Shown here: in pieces, positions 5,989 to 14,370 of the stretch
How positions within the stretch are numbered: position 1 is the stretch's first letter
How the letters are laid out: each line of letters begins with the position of its first letter
DNA from: an uncultured Collinsella sp.
Lineage (GTDB): Bacteria > Actinomycetota > Coriobacteriia > Coriobacteriales > Coriobacteriaceae
DNA: 14,370 nucleotides
Reading direction: 5' to 3'
Assembly (NCBI GenBank): GCA_900545075.1
Contig: UQXT01000055.1
Coordinates: forward strand, 1 to 14,370
Program-made: the position numbers and the translations under genes
The notes under the pieces: generated by a model
What the model saw: the letters and a program-made list of their open reading frames with translations, nothing else
Database searches by the model: none
Told to the model about the DNA's origin: nothing

Positions 5989-6030
5989 ATATACCCCTTT
6001 GCAGCCCAAGCGGGCGGCCGAGGGGTATAT
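5989..6030 (+). terminator. Branched terminator-like hairpin after purA
   Basis: ATATACCCCT (5989-5998) pairs with AGGGGTATAT (6021-6030) over 10 bp. Inside the loop a small stem GCCC (6004-6007)/GGGC (6012-6015) can form. The 3' side is followed by TTGCTT, a weak T-run. It begins 22 bases after the purA stop and probably ends part of the purA transcript. Confidence 0.6.
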
Positions 6031-6042
6031 TTGCTTGCAAAG

Positions 6043-6061
6043 GGCTCGCGCGGAGCGAGCC
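6043..6061 (+). other. Hairpin just before purD
   Basis: GGCTCGC (6043-6049), loop GCGGA and GCGAGCC (6055-6061) form a perfect 7-bp stem. It ends 11 bases before the purD ribosome binding site. It has no T-run. It may affect purD translation or RNA stability. Confidence 0.5.
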
Positions 6062-6084
6062 GTTAATCCATAGAGGAGGCACCC

Positions 6085-7389
6085 TTGAAGGCGGACACTC
6101 AAACCATCGACATCCTGTTGTTGGGCAGCGGCGGCCGTGAGCATGCTTTGGCAGCTAAGCTCGCGGCATCACCGCGCGCCGGCAAGCTCTACATCGCGCC
6201 GGGCAACGGCGGCACCGCGAGCTGTGGCGAGAACGTTGTTCTCGACGACTGCGATCCTGCGGCCGTGGCGGCGTTTGCTCAGAGCCACGGATGCGGACTC
6301 GTGGTAATTGGCCCCGAGGCTCCGCTCGTGGCGGGCGTGGCCGACGCCGTGCGCGCGGCGGGTATTCCCTGCTTTGGCCCGGGTGCCGAGGGCGCCCAGA
6401 TGGAGGGCTCTAAGCTGTTCTCCAAGCAGCTCATGGAGCGTGCGGGCATTCCGACGGCAGCCTACGGTTCGTTTACCGACGAGGCTTCGGCTCTCGCTTA
6501 CGTGCGCGAGCAGGGCGCCCCACTGGTCGTGAAGGCAGACGGCCTGGCCGCAGGCAAGGGCGTTATCGTGGCGACTGAGCTCGAGCAGGCCGAAGAGGCC
6601 GTGCGCGAGTGTTTTGGCGGCACCTTTGGCGATGCCGGCAATACCGTGGTCATCGAGGAGATGCTGACCGGCCCCGAGTGCTCGCTGCTGGCCTTTACCG
6701 ACGGCAAGACCGTGCGCCCCATGGCCACTTCGCAGGACCACAAGCGTGCGCTCGAGGGCGACCTTGGCCCCAACACCGGTGGCATGGGCGTCTACAGCCC
6801 GGTGCCCATCGTGACCGACGAGGAGCACGCCACGATGGTGAAGGTCATGGAGCAGACCGTGGCCGAGCTCGCTGCCGAGGGTATCGACTACCGCGGCTGC
6901 CTGTACGGCGGCTTTATGCTCACGCCTGCCGGCCCCAAGGTGCTGGAGTTCAATGCCCGCTTTGGCGACCCCGAGACGCAGGTCGTGCTGCCGCGCCTTA
7001 AGAACGACCTGGTCGAGGTCATGCTGGCTTGTGCCAACTGCGAGCTCGACCAGATTGAGCTCGACTGGCGTGACGAGTGGGCCGTGGCCGTTGTCCTGAC
7101 GAGCGCGGGCTATCCCGGCAGCTACGAGAAGGGCAAGGTCATCACCGGTATCGCCGATGCCGAGGCCATGGAGAACGTGACCGTGTACCACGCGGGCACT
7201 GCCGTGGTGGACGGTCAGCTCGTGACCAATGGTGGTCGCGTGCTTGCCGTGACCGCTCTGGGCGACACGTTCGAGAACGCTCGCAACCTTGCTTACGAGG
7301 CCTGCGAGAAGATTGATTTTGAGGGCAAGACCCTGCGTCACGACATCGGCCTGCGCGCGCTGCGCGGCCGCGACGCTTGGGATGCCTAA
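6085..7389 (+). CDS. purD: Phosphoribosylamine-glycine ligase (GAR synthetase)
   Basis: The 434-residue ATP-grasp enzyme joins phosphoribosylamine and glycine to give GAR in purine synthesis. The N-terminal domain begins ILLLGSGGREHALAAKLA and has IGPEAPLVAGVAD. The ATP-grasp part shows VKADGLAAGKGVIVA, DHKRALEGDLGPNTGGMG and EFNARFGDPETQVVLPRL, all hallmarks of PurD. The length is typical. The start codon is TTG at 6085, chosen because GAGGAGG (6073-6079) lies 5 bases upstream and no ATG fits. The Nudix gene follows after 21 bases and is probably cotranscribed. It lies 118 bases after purA, with two hairpins between. Confidence 0.97.
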   Translation: MKADTQTIDILLLGSGGREHALAAKLAASPRAGKLYIAPGNGGTASCGENVVLDDCDPAAVAAFAQSHGCGLVVIGPEAPLVAGVADAVRAAGIPCFGPGAEGAQMEGSKLFSKQLMERAGIPTAAYGSFTDEASALAYVREQGAPLVVKADGLAAGKGVIVATELEQAEEAVRECFGGTFGDAGNTVVIEEMLTGPECSLLAFTDGKTVRPMATSQDHKRALEGDLGPNTGGMGVYSPVPIVTDEEHATMVKVMEQTVAELAAEGIDYRGCLYGGFMLTPAGPKVLEFNARFGDPETQVVLPRLKNDLVEVMLACANCELDQIELDWRDEWAVAVVLTSAGYPGSYEKGKVITGIADAEAMENVTVYHAGTAVVDGQLVTNGGRVLAVTALGDTFENARNLAYEACEKIDFEGKTLRHDIGLRALRGRDAWDA

Positions 7390-7410
7390 AATCTGAGAGG
7401 AATGAGACGG

Positions 7411-8106
7411 ATGGACGAGAAGAACGAAGAGCTCGTGGACGCGCAGATTGTCGAAGAGGACAGCCGCATGTATGGGCACGCCGATGGCGAGCCTGGTGGC
7501 GAGGTCGCTGACGAGCCGGCGCTGGTGCTGGGCGACGACGACCCGCACGATGCCGAGCTGCACGAGAAGATTCTTTCGGAGGAGTGCGCCTGGAAGGGCA
7601 AGATCCTCGACGTCCACCGTCTTGAGGTTGAACTGCCCAACGGTCACCGCAGCGCCCGCGATATCGTTCGCCATCCGGGTGCGGCGGCCGTTGTGGCACT
7701 GACCGAGAGCGGCAAGATCGTGCTGGTGCGTCAGTACCGCACCGCCATCGACCGCGTGACGGTCGAGATTCCTGCCGGCAAGCTCGATCCAGGCGAGGAC
7801 CCGCTCGATTGCGCCAAGCGCGAGCTGCATGAGGAGACGGGCTTTAGGGCCGGTCGCATTCGCTTTTTGACGTCGATCGTCACGTCCTGCGGCTTCTGCG
7901 ACGAGATCATTCACATCTACCTGGCCACCAAGCTCGAGTTCGATGCACCCAACCCCGATGATGACGAGTTCGTCAACGTGGATCTGGTGCCGCTGCACGA
8001 GCTGATCGACGCCGTGCTCGACGGCAAGATCGAAGATGCCAAGACCGTCGTGGGCGCCTTGGCCTGCGATAGCATCGCGCATAGGTTGGGCGGAGCCGAA
8101 CTCTAG
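7411..8106 (+). CDS. Nudix hydrolase, ADP-ribose pyrophosphatase-like
   Basis: The 231-residue protein has a complete Nudix box at residues 123-145: GKLDPGE, then REL (137-139), then EETGF (141-145). These supply the metal-binding glutamates. With AVVALTESGKIVLVRQYR before it and EIPAGKLDPGE, it resembles ADP-ribose pyrophosphatases (NudF type), which split ADP-ribose into AMP and ribose 5-phosphate; the substrate is inferred. The first 55 or so residues are acidic and low in complexity (GDDDPHDAEL), an extension not usual in the family. I chose the ATG at 7411 because AGAGGA lies 9 bases before it; the ATG at 7402 would directly abut that site. It follows purD by 21 bases. Confidence 0.88.
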   Translation: MDEKNEELVDAQIVEEDSRMYGHADGEPGGEVADEPALVLGDDDPHDAELHEKILSEECAWKGKILDVHRLEVELPNGHRSARDIVRHPGAAAVVALTESGKIVLVRQYRTAIDRVTVEIPAGKLDPGEDPLDCAKRELHEETGFRAGRIRFLTSIVTSCGFCDEIIHIYLATKLEFDAPNPDDDEFVNVDLVPLHELIDAVLDGKIEDAKTVVGALACDSIAHRLGGAEL

Positions 8107-8134
8107 GTTACGCGGTTTTACCAAACCGCGTAAC
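8107..8134. repeat. Perfect 12-bp palindrome directly after the Nudix stop codon
   Basis: GTTACGCGGTTT (8107-8118), loop TACC and AAACCGCGTAAC (8123-8134) form a perfect 12-bp stem starting at the first base after the stop. No T-run follows. It could protect the 3' end of the purD-Nudix message or belong to the repeat element that follows. Confidence 0.8.
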
Positions 8135-8150
8135 GAGTCGACGCTGCAAA

Positions 8151-8242
8151 CGCCCCTAAGCGGCAATCTGCCTTTCAATCGTCGCTCGCGTACCGAAGTA
8201 CGCGTCGCTCCTCTTTCAAGGCACCTTGCTCGCTTAGGGACG
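8151..8242. repeat. Long imperfect inverted repeat (about 92 bp)
   Basis: The outer arms CGCCCCTAAGCG (8151-8162) and CGCTTAGGGACG (8231-8242) pair at 11 of 12 positions. Further in, CAA/TTG (8164-8166/8226-8228) and TGCCTT/AAGGCA (8169-8174/8219-8224) can pair. At the centre GCGTAC (8188-8193) and GTACGC (8198-8203) flank a CGAA loop. A direct repeat GTCGCTC (8181-8187, 8204-8210) flanks the central stem. No protein is encoded. The layout suggests a folded RNA or a dispersed extragenic palindrome; I do not recognise its family. Confidence 0.65.
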
Positions 8243-8248
8243 TTTTCG

Positions 8249-8278
8249 CTGACGTTGCCAGAACATCGGCGTTATGCT
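8249..8278 (+). promoter_or_regulatory. Possible promoter of the ABC transporter gene
   Basis: CTGACG (8249-8254) and TATGCT (8273-8278) are 18 bases apart. Both are moderate matches. It lies directly after the inverted repeat and would give a leader of about 70 nt before the transporter gene. Confidence 0.3.
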
Positions 8279-8353
8279 TGTTGGGCTGCTTTTCTTTCAA
8301 CTCGAACGGTTCAACCAGATTTCTCACCCTATTTATTTCTCCTCGAGGACTGC

Positions 8354-10126
8354 ATGTTTAAGCGTTTTCTTTCTTATTACAAGCCCCAGATGGGGCTTTT
8401 TGTTGCCGATACTGTTTGCGCCCTGGTGCTTGCCGCCATTGACCTGGCGTTTCCTATCATTCTGCGCAATCTGACCGGCGGGCTCTTTACCCAGGGTCAG
8501 GCTGCTATTATGCAGGCGCTCGGTATGATTGCGGTTGGCCTGGTACTGATGTACGCCGTCCGCTGCGCCTGCCGCTACTTTGTGAGCTATTGGGGCCACG
8601 TGATGGGCGCGCGCATGGAGTCCAAGATGCGCGAGGACCTGTTCGATCAGTACGAGCGCTTTAGCTTTGCGTACTTCGATCGCAACAGCTCGGGTGACAT
8701 GATGAGCCGCGTGGTCAACGACCTGTTCGATATCTGCGAGGCGGCACACCACGTGCCCGAGTGGATCATCATCTGCGGCATCGAGATCATCGGCTCATTT
8801 GTGATCCTCTTTACCATTGCCCCGGTGCTGGCGCTCGCCATGGCCGTGGTGACGGCGGCGTTTGCGGTCATCATGTTTTGGCAGAACATGCGCATGCGCG
8901 AGGTCTTTAGCGACAACCGCAAAAAAATCAGCGGCATCAATGCGCAGCTGCAGGATTCGCTGGCGGGCATGCGTGTGGTCAAGAGCTTTGCCAATGAGGA
9001 GACCGAACGCTTCAAGTTCCGCGCCTCAAACAATCGCTATCTTTCGTCCAAGGAGAACATGTATCACGCCATGGGCGTCTATACCGCGACGTATGGCCTG
9101 CTCTCGGGTGTGCTCTATGTGATCGTGGTGCTGCTGGGCGGCTGGCTGGTCGCCCAGGGACAGCTGCAGGCGGTCGATATGGCGACCTTTGCACTCTATA
9201 TTTCGCTGTTCTGCACGCCGCTTGAGACGCTCGTCAATTCGGCCGAAACGTATCAGAAGGCTATCGCCGGCTTTAAGCGTATGGACGAGGTGCTCTCGAC
9301 CGCGCCGGATATCCAGGACAAGCCGGGCGCCACGGATCTGCAGGTGACTGCCGGCGCCGTGGAGTATCACGACGTGTGCTTTAACTACGAGGACGTTGAG
9401 CTGGGCGAGGGCGATGCCGACGAGCGTCCCGTTATCGACCATATGGATCTGTCCATCAAGCCCGGGCAGACCATCGCTTTGGTTGGCCCTTCGGGCGGTG
9501 GCAAGTCCACGACCTGTTCGCTGTTGCCGCGCTTTTATGACGTGGCTGCCGGATCCATTAGCATCGACGGCCAGGACGTGCGTGATGTGACGCAGCAGAG
9601 CCTGCGTCGCGCCATCGGCCTGGTGCAGCAGGATGTCTATCTGTTTGACGGTACGATTGGCGAGAACATCGCCTACGGCAAGCCGGGCGCCACGGCAGAA
9701 GAGGTCGCCGAGGCCGCCCACCGCGCCAATATCGATGCCTTCATTGAGTCGCTGCCGCAAGGCTATGACACGATTGTGGGCGAGCGCGGCAGCCGTCTTT
9801 CGGGTGGCCAGAAGCAGCGCGTCGCCATTGCGCGCGTGTTTCTCAAGAACCCCAAGATTCTGATCCTGGACGAGGCGACGAGCGCCTTGGATAACGAGAG
9901 CGAGGAGGCGGTGCAGGAGTCGCTCGAGCGCCTGGCGCGCGGCCGCACCACGATCATCATCGCCCACCGTCTCTCGACCATTAAGCATGCCGACGAGATT
10001 GCGACCGTCGAGCATGGTCGCGTTGTGGAACGTGGTACGCACGAGCAGCTTCTCGCCCGTGGCGGCACCTATGCCCGTTACTATCGAATGCAGTTCGAAG
10101 GTGCGAGTGCGCACGAGCTCGACTGA
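8354..10126 (+). CDS. ABC exporter half-transporter (membrane domain fused to ATPase)
   Basis: The 590-residue protein has an N-terminal membrane domain (about 1-310, six predicted segments, e.g. 13-35, 55-75, 137-175, 245-265) joined to a nucleotide-binding domain. The ATPase has Walker A GPSGGGKST (378-386), Q-loop QQDVYLFDG (Gln426), signature LSGGQKQR (482-489), Walker B ILILDEATSALD (Asp506, Glu507) and the H-loop His538. This is the MsbA/LmrA-type exporter layout, which works as a dimer; the substrate is unknown. A short acidic insertion (about 348-358) lies near the start of the ATPase domain. I chose the ATG at 8354, with GAGGA 4 bases upstream; longer upstream readings run into the repeat region and the Nudix gene. 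An unknown membrane protein follows after 19 bases. Confidence 0.93.
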   Translation: MFKRFLSYYKPQMGLFVADTVCALVLAAIDLAFPIILRNLTGGLFTQGQAAIMQALGMIAVGLVLMYAVRCACRYFVSYWGHVMGARMESKMREDLFDQYERFSFAYFDRNSSGDMMSRVVNDLFDICEAAHHVPEWIIICGIEIIGSFVILFTIAPVLALAMAVVTAAFAVIMFWQNMRMREVFSDNRKKISGINAQLQDSLAGMRVVKSFANEETERFKFRASNNRYLSSKENMYHAMGVYTATYGLLSGVLYVIVVLLGGWLVAQGQLQAVDMATFALYISLFCTPLETLVNSAETYQKAIAGFKRMDEVLSTAPDIQDKPGATDLQVTAGAVEYHDVCFNYEDVELGEGDADERPVIDHMDLSIKPGQTIALVGPSGGGKSTTCSLLPRFYDVAAGSISIDGQDVRDVTQQSLRRAIGLVQQDVYLFDGTIGENIAYGKPGATAEEVAEAAHRANIDAFIESLPQGYDTIVGERGSRLSGGQKQRVAIARVFLKNPKILILDEATSALDNESEEAVQESLERLARGRTTIIIAHRLSTIKHADEIATVEHGRVVERGTHEQLLARGGTYARYYRMQFEGASAHELD

Positions 10127-10145
10127 TTGATATGACAGGAAGTAT

Positions 10146-11111
10146 ATGGCTGAGAAGAACCCTTTGACTCCGGAAGAAGTGACGGAGTTATTCTCCGAGA
10201 TCGACGCATCCGGCGTTTTGGATCCGACGCTTGCCAAAAAGCGCACCGAGCGCATGCGCGAAAAAGAGGCCGCGGCCAAGCGCGGCGACAAGGCGGCGCT
10301 GGCGCAGCTTCGCAGCGAAGATCGCGCGAGCCAGACAAAGCAGATCGACCCGCTGTCCGAGGACGACCCTTCGGGCTCGCAGGTGAGCCATACCATTACG
10401 AAGACCGCTATGGCCGTAGTTATCGGCATTCTGGTGTTGATCGTGGGCATGCAGATTGGCTACGGCGTGATGCGCCGTCTGAATACCGCCAATCTGTCCG
10501 AGAGCGTTTCGGTCGATACCGTTTCTACAGCACTCAAGGGCGGCCTTGAGTGGGGCAACGGCTTTACGCAGTTCCCACTCGACTTTAGCGTCGACGAGGC
10601 AGACGAGCGCACGGGTACGGTAGAGGTGACGGTGTTGGACACGTCGTCTGCCAACGAGCTCGAGCTGCTGTCCAACGGGCAGATTCAGGCTGCGGCGCTT
10701 GCGACCAACGCGCTGCTCAACGATAAGATTGACCGCGTGGTGTACAACGTGCACGCCTATATCGATGAGGACAGCAAGATCCAGCACGACTCTTTCTTTG
10801 GCATGTTTCCCGCACGGGGCCATCAGAGCGCCATTTTGACGTTTGTGTGGACCAAGAGCTCATCCAACGCCACGAGTATCGACTGGAAGATGCGCATCGT
10901 GAGTATGGATGACACCATCGCCGAGCGCATTCAGAAGCAGGTGAACTCGGTGTCGTCGTTGATTGAGGACCCGGTGGTGAGCCAGACCAAGATTGACGAG
11001 GAAAAAGCCGAGCGCGATCTGGAGCATCGTCTGCATGGCCGCGAGATTTTCCGTGGCGGCAAGCCCGATCGCACACCGTCCGAACTGCTGGAGCAGGACA
11101 AGAAAAAATAA
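10146..11111 (+). CDS. Unrecognised single-span membrane protein
   Basis: I do not recognise this 321-residue protein. Residues 1-85 are hydrophilic and charged, with a Lys/Arg/Ala-rich helix-like stretch (about 30-60). One clear membrane segment follows (about 87-108; MAVVIGILVLIVGMQIGYGV), ending with RR. The remaining 210 residues show no lipid-attachment site, repeats or known motif, and end in a charged tail (SELLEQDKKK). With no signal peptide, the likely topology is N-terminus inside and the large C-terminal part outside. AGGAAG lies just before the ATG. It starts 19 bases after the ABC transporter and is probably in the same transcript, so it may assist the exporter; that is inference. 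A terminator follows. Confidence 0.8.
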   Translation: MAEKNPLTPEEVTELFSEIDASGVLDPTLAKKRTERMREKEAAAKRGDKAALAQLRSEDRASQTKQIDPLSEDDPSGSQVSHTITKTAMAVVIGILVLIVGMQIGYGVMRRLNTANLSESVSVDTVSTALKGGLEWGNGFTQFPLDFSVDEADERTGTVEVTVLDTSSANELELLSNGQIQAAALATNALLNDKIDRVVYNVHAYIDEDSKIQHDSFFGMFPARGHQSAILTFVWTKSSSNATSIDWKMRIVSMDDTIAERIQKQVNSVSSLIEDPVVSQTKIDEEKAERDLEHRLHGREIFRGGKPDRTPSELLEQDKKK

Positions 11112-11117
11112 GACGCC

Positions 11118-11159
11118 ATCATCCCGCGTGAGCCACAAGCCCCGCGGGATGATTTTTCT
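11118..11159 (+). terminator. Intrinsic terminator after the ABC transporter operon
   Basis: ATCATCCCGCG (11118-11128) pairs perfectly with CGCGGGATGAT (11143-11153) over 11 bp around a 14-nt loop. TTTTCT follows. It begins 7 bases after the stop codon. Confidence 0.88.
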
Positions 11160-11170
11160 GGGACGGGGAT

Positions 11171-11267
11171 TAAAAAACATTATGCATAGAAAGTCATAAT
11201 TATCATTTCGTAAACATTTCGATGAAATTAACGCCATGGCGCATACTTGCGGTTAAAATACCGCAAG
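11171..11267 (+). promoter_or_regulatory. AT-rich carA promoter region with a palindrome
   Basis: The stretch 11171-11230 is much richer in A/T than its surroundings and probably holds the carA promoter. CATAAT (11195-11200) and TATCAT (11201-11206) resemble -10 elements, but none has a good -35. A perfect 8-bp inverted repeat follows: CTTGCGGT (11246-11253), centre TAAAAT, ACCGCAAG (11260-11267). The centre itself resembles a -10 box. The palindrome could be an operator on DNA or a leader hairpin. Confidence 0.45.
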
Positions 11268-11280
11268 GCCTAACTACCAA

Positions 11281-11313
11281 CCTTTAAGCCGGTCCGGAGA
11301 GACCGGGAAGGAG
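11281..11313 (+). promoter_or_regulatory. PyrR-type RNA-binding loop overlapping the carA ribosome binding site
   Basis: CCGGTC (11289-11294) and GACCGG (11301-11306) form a stem around CGGAGA. The sequence GGTCCGGAGAGACC closely follows the PyrR-binding consensus (TCC, any base, G, any base, GAG). CCTT (11281-11284) can pair with AAGG (11308-11311), part of the ribosome binding site AAGGAG, below a purine-containing internal loop. Binding of PyrR with UMP would then block translation of carA. This fits the known PyrR translational control in actinomycetes; pyrR itself is not in the window. Confidence 0.6.
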
Positions 11314-11317
11314 AACT

Positions 11318-12757
11318 ATGGCGAACAACCATACCGCGGGCGCTGCCGCCCGCACCATCGCGCCCAGCGAGCTTTGCCAGCGTATGCTGGCCAAAACCAG
11401 CAAGGGCACCTGCGGTCCCTGCATCCTGTACCTTGAGGATGGGACCATTTTTTATGGACGCGCATGCGGCGCCGAGGGTACTGCGACCGGCGAGGTCTGC
11501 TTCAACACCTCGCTTGAGGGCTACTTTGAGGTCATGACCGACCCGAGCTATGCCGGCCAAATCGTAACCATGACCTATCCGCAGATCGGCAACTACGGTA
11601 TCGACGAGACCGACGTCCAGTCGGCCTTCCCCGGCGACGCCGCACGCCCCGCGAGTGCTCCCGCCATGCGCGGCATGATCGTCCGCGACATGTGCGCTAC
11701 GCCTTCCAACTGGCGCTCGGCCGTCAGCGTGCCGGAATACCTGCGTGCCCACGGCATCGTCGCTATCGAGGGCGTCGACACCCGCGCTCTTGTGCGCCAC
11801 CTGCGCGACAACGGCTCCAAGATGGGTATTATCTCGACCGAGGTCTTTGACGCCGACGAGCTTGCCGAGCGTCTGGCCGCAGCGCCGACGCTGGTGGGTG
11901 AGAACCTGGTCAAGACCGTGAGCTGCCCCGCACCTCACGAGTTTGCAGCTGCCGACCTGCCCGCTACGCATGACTTTGCGCTCGCTGCCGCCGCTCCTGC
12001 CTGTCACAAGGTGGTCGCTTACGACTGCGGCGTGAAGCGCGGCATTCTGGAGGGCTTGGTCCGCGCCGGCTGCGATCTCACCGTCGTGCCGTGGGATACG
12101 CCCGCGAGTCAGGTCCTCGATATGAATCCCGACGGCGTCTTTTTGTCCAACGGCCCCGGCGACCCCGACGCCGTGGTGGAGACCTACGAGCAGGTGCAGC
12201 GGCTGATTGGTAAGGTGCCGGTCTTTGGCATTTGCCTGGGTCATCAGATGATCAGCCTGGCCTGCGGCGCCCAGATGGAAAAGCTTAAGTTCGGTCACCG
12301 CGGCGGTAACCAGCCGGTTATGAACCTGGTGAGCCGTCGCGTGGAGATTACCGCGCAAAACCATGGCTTTGGCCTGCTGTTCCCCAGCTTGGGCAAGCTA
12401 ATCCCCGAACTCTCCGGCGGCGAGACCGAGCATGTGGCCGATGGCGATCTGCGCGCCTGGGTGCGTCGCGGCATCGCGCCGGTCGTGATGAACGAGCGCT
12501 TCGGCCGCATTCGCCTGACGCACGTGAACCTCAATGACGGTACCGCCGAGGGCATCCAGCTGCTCGACGCCCCGTGCTTCTCGGTTCAGTATCATCCCGA
12601 GGCCTCGCCCGGCCCCACCGATGCCCACTATCTCTTTACCGCCTTTACGCGACTCATGGACGGCGAGGAGAACTACCTGGACATCGATACCGCGAAGGAC
12701 CGCCTTGCCGGTTGGAACTTTGCTGAGACCGCCGCGACCGAGACCGAGGAGAACTAA
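11318..12757 (+). CDS. carA: Carbamoyl-phosphate synthase small (glutaminase) subunit
   Basis: The 479-residue subunit hydrolyses glutamine and passes ammonia to CarB to make carbamoyl phosphate for pyrimidines and arginine. The N-terminal CarA domain is clear (LYLEDGTIFYGR, FNTSLEGYFEVMTDPSYAGQI, NYGID). The class I amidotransferase domain has FLSNGPGDPD, the nucleophile Cys306 in GICLGHQ, and His426/Glu428 in QYHPEASPGP. It is long for the family: about 30 extra residues precede the usual start, a stretch of about 50 residues (351-400) replaces roughly 20 between QNHGF and THVNLNDG, and an acidic tail follows. AAGGAG 4 bases before the ATG fixes the start. carB begins one base after the stop. 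Confidence 0.96.
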   Translation: MANNHTAGAAARTIAPSELCQRMLAKTSKGTCGPCILYLEDGTIFYGRACGAEGTATGEVCFNTSLEGYFEVMTDPSYAGQIVTMTYPQIGNYGIDETDVQSAFPGDAARPASAPAMRGMIVRDMCATPSNWRSAVSVPEYLRAHGIVAIEGVDTRALVRHLRDNGSKMGIISTEVFDADELAERLAAAPTLVGENLVKTVSCPAPHEFAAADLPATHDFALAAAAPACHKVVAYDCGVKRGILEGLVRAGCDLTVVPWDTPASQVLDMNPDGVFLSNGPGDPDAVVETYEQVQRLIGKVPVFGICLGHQMISLACGAQMEKLKFGHRGGNQPVMNLVSRRVEITAQNHGFGLLFPSLGKLIPELSGGETEHVADGDLRAWVRRGIAPVVMNERFGRIRLTHVNLNDGTAEGIQLLDAPCFSVQYHPEASPGPTDAHYLFTAFTRLMDGEENYLDIDTAKDRLAGWNFAETAATETEEN

Positions 12758-12758
12758 C

Positions 12759-14370
<1,612 letters not shown>

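Noticed and set aside
6169..8178. Long minus-strand open frame opposite purD and the Nudix gene
   Set aside because: It is antisense to conserved genes, with a His/Leu/Gly-rich translation typical of shadow frames.
8107..8242. CRISPR array or intrinsic terminator
   Set aside because: There are no regularly spaced direct repeats, and the stems lack a following T-run.

Overview
The window is a GC-rich, tightly packed piece of chromosome, mostly housekeeping genes. The gene order (seryl-tRNAs, then rpsF-ssb-rpsR-rplI-dnaB, then purA, purD and carAB), the codon use and the protein sequences suggest an actinomycete of the class Coriobacteriia, most like Collinsella. That assignment comes from recognition, not from a database search.

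Layout. Positions 1-211 (minus strand) hold the N-terminal part of a small membrane protein of the TRIC/UPF0126 family. Positions 345-540 hold a cluster of hairpins and a 24-nt remnant of a tRNA-Ser 3' end. Positions 548-777 (minus) hold two tRNA-Ser genes, anticodons CGA and GGA, each followed by an intrinsic terminator; a good promoter precedes the first. Positions 778-1181 show no convincing gene. From a promoter at 1182-1210 runs the replication/translation operon rpsF-ssb-rpsR-rplI (S6, single-strand DNA-binding protein, S18, L9), closed by a strong terminator at 3005-3041. dnaB (replicative helicase) and purA (adenylosuccinate synthetase) follow, each with its own promoter-like sequence. 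After a hairpin come purD (TTG start) and a Nudix ADP-ribose pyrophosphatase-like gene. A palindrome-rich gap (8107-8245) separates these from an ABC exporter half-transporter and an unrecognised single-span membrane protein, which ends at a terminator. The last part is a leader with a likely PyrR RNA-binding loop, then carA and the first half of carB (carbamoyl-phosphate synthase), cut by the window edge.

How they fit together. The first operon joins replication (SSB, and DnaB just downstream) with ribosomal proteins, a common bacterial arrangement. purA and purD serve purine synthesis. carAB makes carbamoyl phosphate for pyrimidines and arginine, and the leader structure suggests translational control by PyrR. 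I found no complete mobile element, CRISPR array, defence system or other clearly novel system. The points most worth a second look are non-coding: the tRNA-Ser remnant with its adjoining palindromes, the 8107-8245 palindromic element, the tRNA terminator arrangement and the carA leader.
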